DNA of 64,000 bases from Clusia tigrina (GCA_920105625.2 OV050032.1:198035291-198099290); one strand, 5' to 3'. Positions 10,769 to 22,944 are shown, counted from the first letter of the stretch. Numbers and translations are program-made. Notes: generated by a model from the letters alone, not told the origin.

Positions 10769-11992
10769 CAGTCACGGACACTGCCTGATCAATAGTAATA
10801 TATATATATACGAGTATATATAAGTTCAATAGAAAAGTGACTCTGATCCGTGGTATATTAATATGTCCATGCCTGTCCCGCCTCATTTTGAACGTTGCGA
10901 ACTTGTGCCCAAATGCATTGTGCTCTACAAAGGGAGTGTAGGGTATAAATAGGTCAGCAAAAATCCTCGTGCGGCAGACTGGCAAAAATATAATTAACGT
11001 GCGTTTTGCAATATTTGCGCCTTTTGCACACATTTGTTGAATGCAAACACACACAGACACACATATTTACACGTATATACAGGGTGTCTCCAGCTCGTAA
11101 TACCAAGTACACACTTCTCTCAATTGTTCCTTTGCCGCAGATTTGTGCGGTTTGTTCTATGATACGACGTCAGTTCCAAGCGTACGAGCACCACTTGCTT
11201 TGATAAGCCAACGTCGCTGTTTGAGTCCAGGGAAACCTTACCACACATGATCCCAAGACTGTTGAAGGTGACTGTTTGCTTGACATTTTTGTTCATGAAG
11301 ACGATGAAGAGAACACGGTCAGTGGGGTCTCTTATAGCAGCATGATTCTCTTGGAATGAGTGATTTCGGAAGAACGGAATTTAAGATTTGTATTTCAAAG
11401 ACTCGTGACTTGCGCAGGATGACTGCATACGTCATAACTTTGGATGTAACAGTGATTGGTTTGGCTGAAATGTTCGTGGGCGGTTAAGTTTGAGTGATAG
11501 CGACTTCAAATGACCACCGAGATAGTGTGATTTATTTGATAGATGTTTATCTCCATTAAACTACTTATCGTCAGCAATCATCGTACCATTAAATCTCGTA
11601 TAGATAACCTCCTTGGGTAGGGTTATGGCCAGAAATTTTGAGCAATTGATCCATTTCTTTTGTAGTTCCAGGCATAACATCGATTGTAATTAACAAAAAG
11701 TTAACTTTGAGTTTTCTGATTCAAAACACAAATTCATTCCAGCAGTTGGAGAACCCTGTATTTTAATTGTTCGTTTGTACACAGAAAGCCACTTCTGTAC
11801 GGACCACATTTGCGGGTAATTTAATAATAGGAATACCACTGCATTTTCCTTAAAACGCATCGTTTCGTCTATGGCTGAAAGGAAGTAGATGAGGACGTTC
11901 TCATTGCAACAAAAAGCGGATAATGTAATCTGCCTACATGCGAGTTACAGTGCAGAAGGTCAAGTCCCACATTTCAAAAGAGTTTTCTTTTT
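10769..11992. other. Unassigned spacer
   Basis: AT-rich. A roughly 45-bp sequence at 11236-11282 (containing TGATCCCAAGACTGTTGAAG) recurs in the same orientation at 12963-13010. No coding region supported. Confidence 0.4.
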
Positions 11993-12222
11993 AATTACAA
12001 GCCAATATCAGCGTAGAGCTCATACAGCTCGCGGTTCATTCGAATGCGATAGTCGTCGCCAACTCGAACATGACCAAAGATTTTGCGAAGAACTTTCCTC
12101 GCGAACACCCCATGAGCGGCTGGATCTGTTTGCGATACAACCCATGCCTCAACGCCATAAAGAAGAACAGGTAGAATGAGCTTCTTTATACATATACTGA
12201 TATAATTTTTCCATGTTTCCAT
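11993..12222 (-). mobile_element. RTE-like non-LTR retrotransposon fragment (ORF2 C-terminal part)
   Basis: A 75-residue open stretch reads KKLILPVLLYGVEAWVVS, then VFARKVLRKIFGHV, then YRIRMNRELYELYAD. LILPVLLYGAEAW followed by ERKVLRKIFGP and RIR.N.ELYELY is the C-terminal signature of RTE-type ORF2 proteins downstream of the reverse transcriptase. No other domain is present on this side, so the copy is severely truncated. Confidence 0.7.
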
Positions 12223-12240
12223 GCTTTCATTTCCTTTAGT

Positions 12241-12450
12241 CTAAGGGGGTAAATCTGTCAAGTAAATCCGTTGGTACATATCTCTTCTTCCTTCTCTCCT
12301 TACCAATTCTAGCGCCAGGTTGTTCGGATGGGCTCTAAGCCATTTGCGATATCTGCGGCTACATTTCTTGATTTGATCATACACTTTTGGCACGTTTAGA
12401 TCGCGATGAATGATGTCATTGTTGACGTACCGTGGTTTATAAACACACAC
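12241..12450 (-). mobile_element. Jockey-like retrotransposon ORF2 C-terminus
   Basis: A 69-residue minus-strand frame contains RYVNNDIIHRDLNVPKV, RRYRKWLRAHPNNLALEL and a terminal YLTDLPP stop. Jockey-clade ORF2 proteins end with this pattern (an N..IH.DL..P.V block, a HPN.LA.. block, and a terminal K..DLP). It lies 18 bp from the RTE-like fragment in the same orientation, so two independent insertions or a nested pair are possible. Confidence 0.65.
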
Positions 12451-12664
12451 TCGAAAACTTTGATTTGAAATCGTAGCTCGGATATCACTTGGATTACTTT
12501 ATAATATCAGGATGTTATTTTTAAATTATAATCCCGACTTGTGACGAAAGTGGGCAGGACAATGGCCTAATTCCTAGCCTTTATTTTTAATGATTTTAGT
12601 TGAGCAGCCAAAAAATCAGTTTACTTTTTTTATGGGTTTATAAATAAACCCGAGAATTTCGCCT

Positions 12665-12740
12665 TCTTTGGTCGTAGTGGTGAGCACGTTGATCTCGCTA
12701 CGGGGGATCCGAGTTCAATTCCCAAAGTGCCTTCTTTTCA
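12665..12740 (+). mobile_element. tRNA-derived SINE head (A and B box)
   Basis: TGGTCGTAGTGGTGAGC fits a polymerase III A box, and GAGTTCAATTCCC about 35 bp downstream fits a B box, followed by T-rich sequence. The acceptor and T stems do not pair well, so this is a decayed tRNA-like head rather than a functional tRNA. Confidence 0.4.
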
Positions 12741-13066
12741 TTGTCGATGAATTTTTTTTAAATTATTAATTAAGAGAACATCAAGAATTGTTATTAAAAA
12801 TCATGTTTGTTGCGGTGGATATGATGAAACTATGGAATTTGTGGTTCACATCACCATTCACTCCTTCTCTGTGAGATACACGAACATTTTGCCACGGGCC
12901 ACGATGTGCTCCGGATTGAGTTTCTGCAGAATTGACCCCGACGAACGTCGCCAGGAGAGTCGTACCACACGTGATCCCAAGACTGTTGAAGGTGACTGTG
13001 TGCTTGAAAATGTTGTGACCCTTCCGTTTTTTTTCGCTCAAAATTGTACAGTGTCCATAGTTGTAA

Positions 13067-13160
13067 AGCACTCCATACTCTTGCACTCCATACTCTAGCA
13101 CTCCATACTCTTGCATCCATACTCTTGCACTCCATACTCTAGCACTCCATACTCTCGTCT
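13067..13160 (+). repeat. 15-bp minisatellite
   Basis: About six copies of GCACTCCATACTCTA/T, one shortened to 14 bp. Confidence 0.85.
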
Positions 13161-14460
13161 CGCACTTCCTTCCCTTGATTTTGAAAATCTCGTGGAAAAC
13201 CATTTCTTTGAATCCATTAAATAATCACGTTTCTAAAGATATGAACTGATTAGTTCTCAGGTTAGAAACGTTAGTCTTAGGCATGCCGAATGTGCTGAGG
13301 ATTCTAATCTGCGCTGCATCGAGTTGTAACCAGCGCCCACATATCATCAGGAGACTGCCTTGGGCTATTACGTCAACGATTACCAGGCGATTACCAAATA
13401 TCGTTTGGGGGATGTGACCAGAGATCAGAGCAGTATAAAGTGTCTGAACGACTACCGGCTTCCAGGCCCCTATTCAACAAACCTTCACTTGGCTTTCGAC
13501 ATTAATCGTGAATTTGTTGAATTTCATTTTAAATTTGCCTCAAATCCCTATCTAAATGCTGAAACACAAAACTGTAAACTTCAAAGTTGAGAGTATTCGC
13601 TGAAGTGGGGCCTTGAACTCGATTACTTAATGCCAACTATTATTTAATACGCCAAGTTGCTCTTGTGCCCTACTAAACAATTATTGAACTCACTTAAGCA
13701 GCACACTTTTCCTCGCCCTGATGTCATACCAATTGGCATTATACGCGACTGGGCTCAGCCCGTCATGTAATTTGCAATCTAGAAACTTCTGATAATTGAC
13801 GTAATTACGGTGCGATGATTGACAAGTGCCAATTACGGTGAATTGCGTAACAATTGAACGCATTAACTACACAGTGACGGTGCAGAACTCCGCCACCGTT
13901 TCAAGGAAGCATCATTTGCACCTTCTGTGCCATGGGATTAGCAGTCGCTGCTAATGTGCACGCTTTCTGTGAGTGAACTTTTCCTTCACTGCCTGAGGGC
14001 ACGCAGTCAGTGGGCACACTCCTAACAGCAGACAGTTGGCACCTTTATGTGCGGAGTACGAGCTTTGGACCCAATTAAAGCGCTCTCATGCCGTAATTAA
14101 CAGCATTATGCGAAATTGTCCTGAGTAGCCAAGAAGTCAGCAGTTAATTGCATTTGTCACACTTTTAATTGCAACTGTTGCAACAGAAACATTTCTGTTG
14201 CGTGTTTCAATCGAGATAATTGCTAAGAGAAGTGCTGTAAATTAAACAAATGAATTAAGAAAAAACAGAACTGACTTTTATAGAAGTGTGACCAACTTCG
14301 ATTACGTGGCTCTTTCGATAAATGCGGTTATCTCAGAGAATTACTGAGCAAGCTTTTATGGACCACATAAAAACATCTGTGCGAGGAATTTGTAGTTAGC
14401 AACGCGGATCGAAGTGCAACGATTTATGGCAAAGTCATTCACGATAGATAATAAGGCACA
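13161..14460. other. Unassigned non-coding stretch
   Basis: No recognised gene. A 76-codon frame at 13360-13590 matches nothing I know. From 13640 to 14230 the sequence has the mixed composition of host non-coding DNA rather than transposon debris. Confidence 0.35.
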
Positions 14461-15903
14461 GTCCAGAGGAGAGTTCGGACCACTGAAAGACTGGATACGA
14501 CTCGTACAAAGAGAGTGAAGTTAAACGAAGGCAACAACCGAGCATTTCTTTAACAACAACTCCAAAAAGAAGTCCAGAAGAGAGTGCAGACCACTGAAAG
14601 ACTTGTTACGACTCCTACAAAGAGAGCGAAGTTAAACGAAGACAACAACCGAGCATTTCTTTAACAACAACTCCAGAAAGAAGTCCAGAAGAGAGTACGG
14701 ACCACTGAAAGACTTGTTACGACCCCTACAAAGAGAGCGAAGTTAAACGAAGGCAACAACCGAGCATTTCTTGAACAACAACTCTAGCAAGAAGTTCAGA
14801 AGAGAGTACGGACCACTGAAAGACTTGTTGCGACTCGTACACAGAGAGTGAAGTGAAACGAAGACAACAATCGAGCACTTCTTTAACAACAACTCCAGAA
14901 AGAAGTCCAGAAGAGAGTGGAGACCACTGAAAGACTTGTTACGACTCCTACAAAGAGAGCGAAGTTAAACGAAGACAACAACCGAGCATTTCTTTAACAA
15001 CAACTCCGGAAAGAAGGCCAGAGGAGAGTTCGGACCACTGAAAGACTTGTTACGACTCATACAAAGAGAGTGAAGTTAAACGAAGGCAACAACCGAGCAT
15101 TTCTTGAACAACAACTCCAGCAAGAAGTTCAGAAGAGAGTACGGACCACTGAAAGACTTGTTGCGACTCGTACACAGAGAGTGAAGTGAAACGAAGACAA
15201 CAATCGAGCACTTCTTTAACAACAACTCCAGAAAGAAGTCCAGAAGAGAGTGGAGACCACTGAAAGACTTGTTACGACTCCTACAAAGAGAGCGAAGTTA
15301 AACGAAGACAACAACCGAGCATTTCTTTAACAACAACTCCGGAAAGAAGGCCAGAGGAGAGTTCGGACCACTGAAAGACTTGTTACGACTCATACAAAGA
15401 GAGTGAAGTTAAACGAAGGCAACAACCGAGCATTTCTTGAACAACAACTCCAGCAAGAAGTTCAGAAGAGAGTACGGACCACTGAAAGACTTGTTGCGAC
15501 TCGTACACAGAGAGTGAAGTGAAACGAAGACAACAATCGAGCACTTCTTTAACAACAACTCCAGAAAGAAGGCCAGAGGAGAGTTCGGACCACTGAAAGA
15601 CTTGTTACGACTCATACAAAGAGAGTGAAGTTAAACGAAGGCAACAACCGAGCATTTCTTTAACATCAACTCCAGAAAGAAGGCCAGAGGAGAGTTCGGA
15701 CCACTGAAAGAGTTGTTACGACTCATACAAAGAGAGTGAAGTTAAACGAAGGCAACAACCGAGCATTTCTTGAACAACAACTCCAAAAATATGTCCAGAA
15801 GAGAGAGCAGACCACTGAAAGACTTGTTACAACTCATACAAAGAGAGTGAAGTTAAACGAAGGCAACAACCGAGCATTTCTTTAACTACAACTCCAAAGA
15901 AAT
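14461..15903 (+). repeat. 111-bp satellite, 13 units, no indels
   Basis: The GTCCAGA/GTTCAGA/GGCCAGA motif starts at 14461, 14572, 14683 and then every 111 bp to 15793. All 13 units are the same length. Units at 14794, 14905 and 15016 repeat as a block at 15127, 15238 and 15349 and partly again at 15460, so a 333-bp higher-order repeat lies within the array. Units contain CGAAGTTAAACGAAG and CAACAACCGAGCATTTCTT. 111 is a multiple of three, but no long reading frame survives. Confidence 0.95.
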
Positions 15904-16439
15904 GTTAAATTTTCATCCATTTTCTGCATTTAGTTCGTCAAAATTCTTTAGTAAAGACCCAATTTGAGTATTTGGGTGCCCTATCCAGCCTGCTCCATGT
16001 GAGTGACCAACTTCGATGACCGTAGGCAGACATATTTCCATGTTCAAATGTTATCATTATATGCTTCGGCCAAGAGACTCACGGAATTGATGGTCCAGGC
16101 TGTGTTTGCTTCGATGTCATCCGTCAAATCGCGTTAAATATACTAAAATAGTGTATTGAACGATCTGTAAATATGATACGAGTAGCAATAAAACAATCCA
16201 CCTTACATAGTTAATTTTTCCTTCCTGCCTTCCGTTCCTTCCCTTCCTTCCGTTCCTTTCCTCCCTTCCGTTCCTTCAGTTTCCAGAAGCATATGCGAAG
16301 ATGTAGAGAATCCATTCATTCACTGCAATACTTGAAACTCAAACGCTCCATGCTCTCACTTACATACTGGTTGGGTTGGGAGTGTCCTAATTGTGAGAAC
16401 GAAGCACTGACTTGTCGAGACTGAGTTCCCACTGATTAA
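15904..16439. other. Unassigned spacer with a pyrimidine repeat
   Basis: Holds a CCTTC/CCGTT-type pyrimidine repeat at about 16217-16279. No coding signal. Confidence 0.5.
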
Positions 16440-16512
16440 AGCAGAAGTCGTTAGAGGCGATCCCCAGCCTACACCCGTGTGTGCCTAGAGTCCAGTCTCC
16501 AGTGCCGCAAAG
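16440..16512 (-). mobile_element. Short retroelement ORF2 C-terminal remnant
   Basis: On the minus strand it reads DWTLGTHGCRLGIASNDFC, nearly the same as WTLGTHGSKLGIASNDFYRS at 50287-50360. This is the segment before the C-terminal finger in RNase H-type non-LTR elements. Confidence 0.6.
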
Positions 16513-19401
16513 CGTTTCTCCAAGTTAATTTCTTACTAATCCTATCTTGTGGGGGGTAGTTTAGAAGGGTGTTGTTGGCACAGTTTCCCAGGTACCCCAG
16601 TGCTTTTTGGAAGCCTCAGCTTTTGCTTCAACCCCTGTGCCCCTACATACAGTTGCTGTGGCTATCTACCGTACTAGTATCTTCCGTACTACTAAGTGTA
16701 GTGGCGTCAACTACAATATTACTTTTAGGGCTGCTGTGGGACAGGTCCTCATTGCCCCTGTTCAGGCTGTTATGCATACTATGTCAAAGAACTGCCACAA
16801 TCACATAAAGCAGAAGTAAACAGACAAGTCCAAGGTATGTGAAAGGACAACACTAAGACTATGATTTAAAGCAAATATTTCTGGATCATTTTACCTTAAG
16901 TCAGGTTACTATTGTTCGTCAATAACTCACGAGTAAATTTTTGATTGGTCCTTGAAGTTTGTATACATTGGAGATATCCCCATTTCGAATACTTCATACG
17001 TGCATGTTTATATTCCTCGGTCTATCTTCCATTTATATTGACCTTTCGTTCTGCTCTCGATATTAGGTTGAGCTGCAAGGACACTATGGTCCTCACTTTG
17101 ATGCGTTTGTACTATGGCCCTCACTTTGTTGCCTGGGCGATATTTGTCACTCTCTGAAATTGTTGCTAACTATTTATTAATAATACAACAAATGGTGTAA
17201 TATACTCCGTATTTCTCTGTCTGGCAAAAGTGCATGCAATCAAGTGAGGAGCCTTTAACGAATGAGTTTGAACTGACTCATTGTCTTCTGGTGATGCAGC
17301 TGTATACAACAATGAGAATGTTTCAAAGCTGCACGTGTCCTACGAGAATTCGAGACACGGGTATCACATTCGAGCTGTTTCTTCCGCTGTATTGGCGCTG
17401 TGTAAGACTAAGCAAGTTATTCCTCAAGCGAAGTGTTACCTTCAAACAAAGTGTGGTCCTGCTTCGGTGTCTCTTCTTTAAGATTGTCGCTATATTTGCT
17501 TAGGATCACGGTCACGCCTCCCCTAGTTTATTTTGAGAGCAGCGTTTACTTTCATTTTCTTATATGAACTCTACAACCAGCATATTATTGTATATGACAA
17601 AAATGATAACAGTTTCAGTCAGACTCACTGTTTCGGATTTACACCAAAGGACTTCCGCTGAAATGTGTTGGAATGATTAATGAAACAAAAGTTTGTGTGG
17701 TGACGATTGAATTGAGTTGTGACTTATTAGGAAAAAATGACTAAAATTACTAAAGTGTGACTTAAGAGAACTCCTGTTATTTTAAACTATTGAAATTAAG
17801 GCGGAATTATCCAGCAAATGGCTTGGAATTACTTGATACAGAGTCTACTTTTGGTAACAACATACCTACTTCCACTTCTCCCCACAATTCTGGTAGTATG
17901 TATATCCTTTCTGGAAACAGCTTCACTTCTTTCAAGCAAACTGAAGTTTATTTTGAAAAGGTTTCTGTAATTGCTGTTACCCCTCACTGACTGTAGGGTA
18001 AGTATCAGTTATATGGGCATGTGTTGTTTAACGAATTCTTTCCTTATTTGTGTATGGCGATCTTTTGAAATAACAACCACGCGAAACATGCTGAAGTGTG
18101 CATGCATGTCCTTACATCCTCCTTAGCACTTATGCATATTGTTGCTTTAGCATTGTGGTGGTGGTGGCTGTTGTTGTTGTTGTTGTCGCGTAGCTCTGAT
18201 GGCATCACATTAAGTAAAATTCCAAAACAAATTGCTCGGATTTCAGAGTGTTGGCTTAGAGGAAAGTACGCCACGACGTACTCGTATGTGTCGATTTTGT
18301 GGCAGCGATTTGGTTTTTCGTTTTGTTTTCTTTCCTCTTCGTTTTCTTTTTAGGACTTTTTTTTAATGCGGTTGCTAAGAAAACAACTGCAAAACAGGAT
18401 CACTATCCGAATGGGCAGCAACACAACAGGATAATCGTATTCCTGCTTAAGTATATTTCTAGTTAAATGTCTCTTTAACAAGGTTACGTTTGTTATTTTT
18501 AGATTTAAGGATATACTTTTTAGGAGAGACCCTGCGAGTACACAAAGGAAGTTGTTACAATTAATATGAGATTTGTGTAAGTGCACTCAAAGGACCCTTT
18601 GACTAAGAGAGTGTCACAGAAAATTTGTTAGATCTTAAGGATCTTTTTTTGTAGGTTTAGTATTGTTTTGTTTGATAACATTTTTGAAGTGTCCTTAGTG
18701 TAGAGGACGCATTGAGTAGAGCGAAGCTGGTGCTAGAAATTTTCAGAATAAGTCTCTGCAAGTGCTGAGTGTGAAGAGTGCAGATGTGAAGGTTTGAAGG
18801 CAGCGCCATTCTTTATGACCAAATAATTCGTAGTTGCCTGTGGAATTTACTTGCAATAGCGTCAAATGCTCGAGAGGACCTGCTGATGATATCCAAGGTA
18901 AAACACTAGTCACGCAAAAGTAACACTAGCAGCGGTAAGTCACAATATCGGTGGGTCCGTTGTTACTTGTTATGCTAAGCTCGTGGATTACCAGAAAGTG
19001 AGACATAGTGTTAAGCACAAGGTTCAATGAATGCTTTCTTCCCTTGACCACTACTTCAGGGTGTTTGCATAGCAGATTTCAAATACATCTCAACTGAGCC
19101 CATACGTCAGGTTTATCCACTTCGAGAGAAAGTGGATACTACTGCCACCTGAACTAAATACCTGTAGACTAAAATCTACCAAGATTGTTAGGATTGTCAG
19201 GATTGTTAAAACAATCAACCAAACTTTACCCGACTGTTGGAACATTATACGAAACTTTTACGAGTACACAAGGACATGTAAATTGCAGAAAATTTCTGTG
19301 AACTGAAGCTGTTAATTCAAACTGTCAAAGGCAGCAAAGGATATTCATCCGCAGGTACTCGAATATCTTACAGCACAGACATTTTAAGATGGTACTGGGG
19401 T
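16513..19401. other. Long unassigned spacer
   Basis: AT-rich, with short GGT/TTG microsatellite at about 18150-18190 and no recognised gene on either strand. Frames of 66-89 codons at 16569-17503 have no family resemblance I can name. Confidence 0.35.
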
Positions 19402-19427
19402 AGGTAGGTAGGTAGATAGGTAGGTTT
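19402..19427 (+). repeat. (GGTA)n microsatellite at the 3' side of the R1-type fragment
   Basis: About 26 bp of GGTA/GATA repeat, next to the poly(A) (seen as poly-T on this strand) of the minus-strand element. Confidence 0.85.
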
Positions 19428-19826
19428 TTTTTTTTTTTTACCAGGTGTAAAGCAGTCAAAAACCCTTGTAGTGTGGGGCCTCAACCCACAGGCCCGAGAG
19501 GATAATCCGTCCCCCGATGTCCGGACGGATTATCCTCTCGGGACCTCACCTTTAGGTGATACGTTGAGAGGCCGTTACGAGCGTTACCGCTCAATCGTCA
19601 GTCTTAGGTCTGTCCATTTTCAGTCCTACTTCTTGATCCGCCCCTATTAACGTTTTCCTCAGCACTGCGCTGGCTTAGGTGTGCTGCTGTTCGGGCGCGT
19701 TCAGTGTTCCGCAGAGTTATCATCATAATGGATACTGTAGAACAAACTGCCTCCCATTTAGTCTCGGTTTCACACATATGCGCTACCAGATTAGCCACTG
19801 TTGTTCTTCTAAGATAGCGCTCAATT
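19428..19826 (-). mobile_element. 5'-truncated R1-clade element inserted in an (ACCT)n microsatellite
   Basis: On the minus strand the order is (ACCT)n, then the last ~70 codons of an R1-like ORF2 (VANLVAHMCETETKWEAVC, comparable to the DNIVHHMLECPKKWEVVC end of the element at 7492-10464), a stop at 19604, a 3' UTR with the shared GTGGGT...CCCCACACTAC motif, a 13-14 A tail, and (ACCT)n again. It is about 400 bp long and interrupts one microsatellite. It is thus a different R1 family using a different tetranucleotide target. Confidence 0.8.
19493..19542. other. Perfect 20-bp-arm hairpin in the R1-type 3' UTR
   Basis: CCCGAGAGGATAATCCGTCC at 19493-19512 and its exact reverse complement at 19523-19542 flank a 10-nt loop. 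It lies in the 3' UTR of the element at 19428-19826. Confidence 0.9.
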
Positions 19827-19880
19827 AGGTAGGTAGGTAGATAGGTAGATAGATAGATAGGTAGGTAGGTAGGTAGGTAA
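19827..19880 (+). repeat. (TAGG)n microsatellite
   Basis: About 54 bp of TAGG/TAGA repeat lying between two minus-strand retroelement fragments: the 5' edge of the R1-type fragment on its left and the 3' tail of another element on its right. Confidence 0.9.
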
Positions 19881-20140
19881 GGCGGCCGCCTTAAAGGCGC
19901 ACTTAGGTCATCAATGACCCTTTTGTGATACCGCATGAGACATCAGGCCCCATCCCTTTCAAAGGTCCAGCCATTTGCAGCTTTTATTGAAGCAGTTGAT
20001 GGAGCTAATCTTTTTTTTAAGATATCTCCCAAAGATTCCAGAAAGCAGTCGCCTAGGAAAGTGTGCCTCCTTCTGAACAACGCTGGACACGTCCATAACA
20101 AGTGTACAATGGACTTTTCCCTCTTGGTAGAGTAGAATAA
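19881..20140 (-). mobile_element. Non-LTR retrotransposon 3' fragment ending in (ACCT)n
   Basis: The minus strand encodes an ORF2 C-terminus: KSIVHLLWTCPALFRRRHTF, GDCFLESLGDI, then ANGWTFERDGA and stop. A short 3' UTR with GCGGTATCACAAAAGGGTC and GACCTAAGTG follows, then (ACCT)n. The same 3' UTR and tail occur at 49985-50390 (minus). Confidence 0.7.
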
Positions 20141-21599
20141 TATTCCAACATTCTTGGATTAACTGGCTGGAAAAATTCTTAGCAAAATATCAGGAAGTAA
20201 AGGATATTTATTTATTGAGATCTGAGATTGAGTCTTGCTACTTAAGGTATATTTTGGTAATGGAAAAATTTGGAGATTTCCAGTACGAATCATTGAAGCA
20301 TCCTTTCTATTCTCCTATACCGAAAAGTGGAAACGATTTTGAACGACGTGACTCGATCCAAGGCACTAAAATTAGCACAGAGTACTAACTGGTTAAACAT
20401 AAAATATATTTTAAACTTAAAGTCTGTAGCCTGTCATAATATATAGGATAGGCTCTGCCCGCATTATAGTAGTCATGTCTAAGCAGTGGTCGCCAAGGGA
20501 CTAACACACTCTCTTCTTGATAGGGTAAGAACACTTTGAATATACCTCGGATATTCATCAAGAATCTGCCAAATTGCTGCTTCATTGTCTTGGTGATGAC
20601 TCTAAACTAGTTTTAACTTCGACCTCGAATTCCATGTCGACAAGAGTACTGAGAATTATCTCCTACATTAGTTATGGCAAAGAGTATTTACGTGTATTAT
20701 ATTAAGTTGTATATTGTCTTTGCTTATGGCACACATTATCTTAAAGACCGCTTCTTATTCTGTTGAGTAAGGGATATATCCGTATCTCAGGAGGTGTACC
20801 AATAGCGTAGTTCCTTTGAGAGAATTCTAACAACTGACTGGAATAATTATAACATACATATTATAATTACTCCAGACAGTTGTAAAGTAAGTAGGTAGAG
20901 CCTGTAGCAAACTTGAAACAATTAGAAAGAGGGAAGTCCTTTCAAAGTATTCAATAAATATGCAGATATATTCTTAGTTGTACTCAACTATTGCTCATAC
21001 CAACGCAATCTGCATTTATGATTCTTAGATTATAAGTCAACATGAGTAAAGAAGCTGAATATGGCATCTGACTAAGCGTCTCTCTCATGGCATTCAAAGT
21101 TATCTACGAAAATGTTGACGCTGTAAATTGATAATCTTCAATTCGTCAGCAGTTTCTACACTTGTGACAGTGATTCTATTATTATTGTGGTGAATCAGCG
21201 AGGAGTACGCCAAAAGAACAATTGAAATTTACCTTTCAGAGATGTGGTCTCTCTCTGTTGAAGAAACGCAAGCCAGGGGAAGGTACTGCATAATTCTGTA
21301 CAACTTGCTTGGGTTGGTATCAGGTTGATATGTGAATATGAACCATATACCAACCTGCTGGAACCAGTGAAGTTTCTCGGTGTTCACTGGTTCCTGGTTC
21401 CCGCAGGAGCTGTGAAATGCACAACAAGTAGTCAAAGCAGGATTAGGAGTAGTCAGTTTCGGTTCAATACAAATTCAGTGGACTAAAAACACAACAGATT
21501 AAAGTAAACAGCCAGTGGAGTAAAACGCCCCGCCTAGCGCTAGACTACAATACGAGTACTTGGGAGCCATGAGTCCCCTAGGCATGGGTATGGTAAAAT
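20141..21599. other. Unassigned spacer
   Basis: AT-rich. A short inverted repeat around 20828-20882 (CAACTGACTGGAATAATTAT and its approximate complement). No coding region supported. Confidence 0.4.
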
Positions 21600-21722
21600 A
21601 ATTAGTATAGCAATATGTTGCCATCTCTCTATATCTCTATCTCTCCTTCTCTGTATATCTATCTCTATCTCTCCTTCTCCTTCTATCTCTCTCTCTCTCT
21701 CCTTCTCTCTCTCTCTCTTTCG
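21600..21722 (+). repeat. (CT)n-rich low-complexity tract
   Basis: About 120 bp of TCTCTATCTC/CTTCTC repeat. Confidence 0.85.
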
Positions 21723-21789
21723 GCTGATAGTCATTTCTGTGTAAAGTTTATTTAGTAAAATGAGGAGAACGAAAACTGAAAGTGGCTTT

Positions 21790-22035
21790 TATCCATAAAA
21801 TTTTACACACAAAATAGCGCAGAAAAAAACGAGGTACGCTACAAATGTGGAAAAAGTGAGAGAATTATGGTTGGTCCACACCAGCTTGGAGATAACCGAA
21901 ACCCAATGGGCTTGCCAAGAGTTTGGAGGAAGAATCCAAATCAGTGGATTCTGGTTCCTCATAAGGGAGTAATTTTGCCAATCGATTCTTAAAGCCCAGC
22001 AGAAGATTCGAATAATTTGAAGCTCGTGGAGAAGT
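21790..22035 (+). repeat. Dispersed repeat, copy 1
   Basis: Matches 31318-31595 in the same orientation over about 250 bp, with shared blocks such as GAGAATTATGGTTGGTC, ACTTGGAGATAGCCGAAACCC (copy 2 form) and GGATTCTGGTTC. Copy 2 has an extra ~30-bp insertion. No coding signal; family unknown. Confidence 0.7.
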
Positions 22036-22159
22036 CAACAGTCCGGTGTGACAGTGGCTTTTATCCATCAGCTAATTTTCTACTAGAACACAAAAGAATG
22101 TTCTCTCTCTCTCTCAGCCTAATTTAATGAGGTCCTCGGCTACGAGTCTGAACTATTCC

Positions 22160-22477
22160 CAGAGTATACAGAGTAAAGAAACTTAAGCGTCAAACGGCAA
22201 AGCAGCGAAAGGAAGCTGACGGGCGTTGTACATGAATCCACTGAAAATCATGGTAAATCCCCTCAAAATCGTGGTGAATCCACTCAAAATCGTGGCGAAT
22301 CCTCTCAAAATCGCGATGAATCCACTCAAAATCGTGGTGAACCCATTCAAAATCGTGGTCTATCCACTCAAAATCGTGGTGAACCCACTCAAAATCGTGG
22401 TCTATCCACTCAGAATCGTGGTGTGTCCGCTACGGACGCTGGCATCGAAAAATACTTTCCTTCCTCTGTGTTCTCTG
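22160..22477 (+). mobile_element. VNTR-bearing inverted-repeat element, copy A
   Basis: Left end CAGAGTATACAGAG, then AACGGCAAAGCAGCG, then nine 21-bp units at 22234-22423 (AATCCACTCAAAATCGTGGTG), then GTCCGCTACGGACGCTGGCA and TTCTCTG. The right terminal inverted repeat seen in copy C is missing here. Confidence 0.7.
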
Positions 22478-22944
22478 CTATTGCTTTGTCAGGCCTGCCG
22501 AATAACGTGCGCATTCACCATTCCTTCTTCAATTCATTCTTCACCCTAACTCTAGTAACTATTTATCTTTCTATTTCCGCATTCCCACATGATTTTTCAC
22601 AGCTTCTGCTGGGTACTCTTTGTGATATCTCTGAGATATCCAAGTTGGCATATGTTTTCGCTAGCAATTCGTCAACAATGACTCAACCCGATAAGCGTAC
22701 GCAGATTACTCATTTTGAATAATAGTTTTTTCTTATCTGGAACATTGCTACATCTGTTGATTAAATAAGTTAAAGATTTTGTTGGATGAAAATTGCGGGC
22801 GAAATGGTGCAATTGTCCGCAGTTGCTTTCGATATCCAGAAGGATTGCATCATCAGTGGGAACAGTTCAGCAACTTTTCTTTATGTTATAACTCAGTTGA
22901 ACTAATTGAAGCTTTTTGCTGTGGCACTCAAACATATCTTTTTA
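22478..22944. other. Spacer between copies A and B
   Basis: No coding region recognised. It forms the loop of the large inverted pair A/B. Confidence 0.4.

Noticed and set aside
11080..11230. Mariner-like end (CAGGGTGTCTCC)
   Set aside because: No matching inverted end or transposase found nearby.
12665..12740. Functional tRNA gene
   Set aside because: A and B boxes fit, but the acceptor, anticodon and T stems do not pair.
15409..15615. 68-codon frame in the 111-bp satellite
   Set aside because: Spans fewer than two units and is interrupted in the others.
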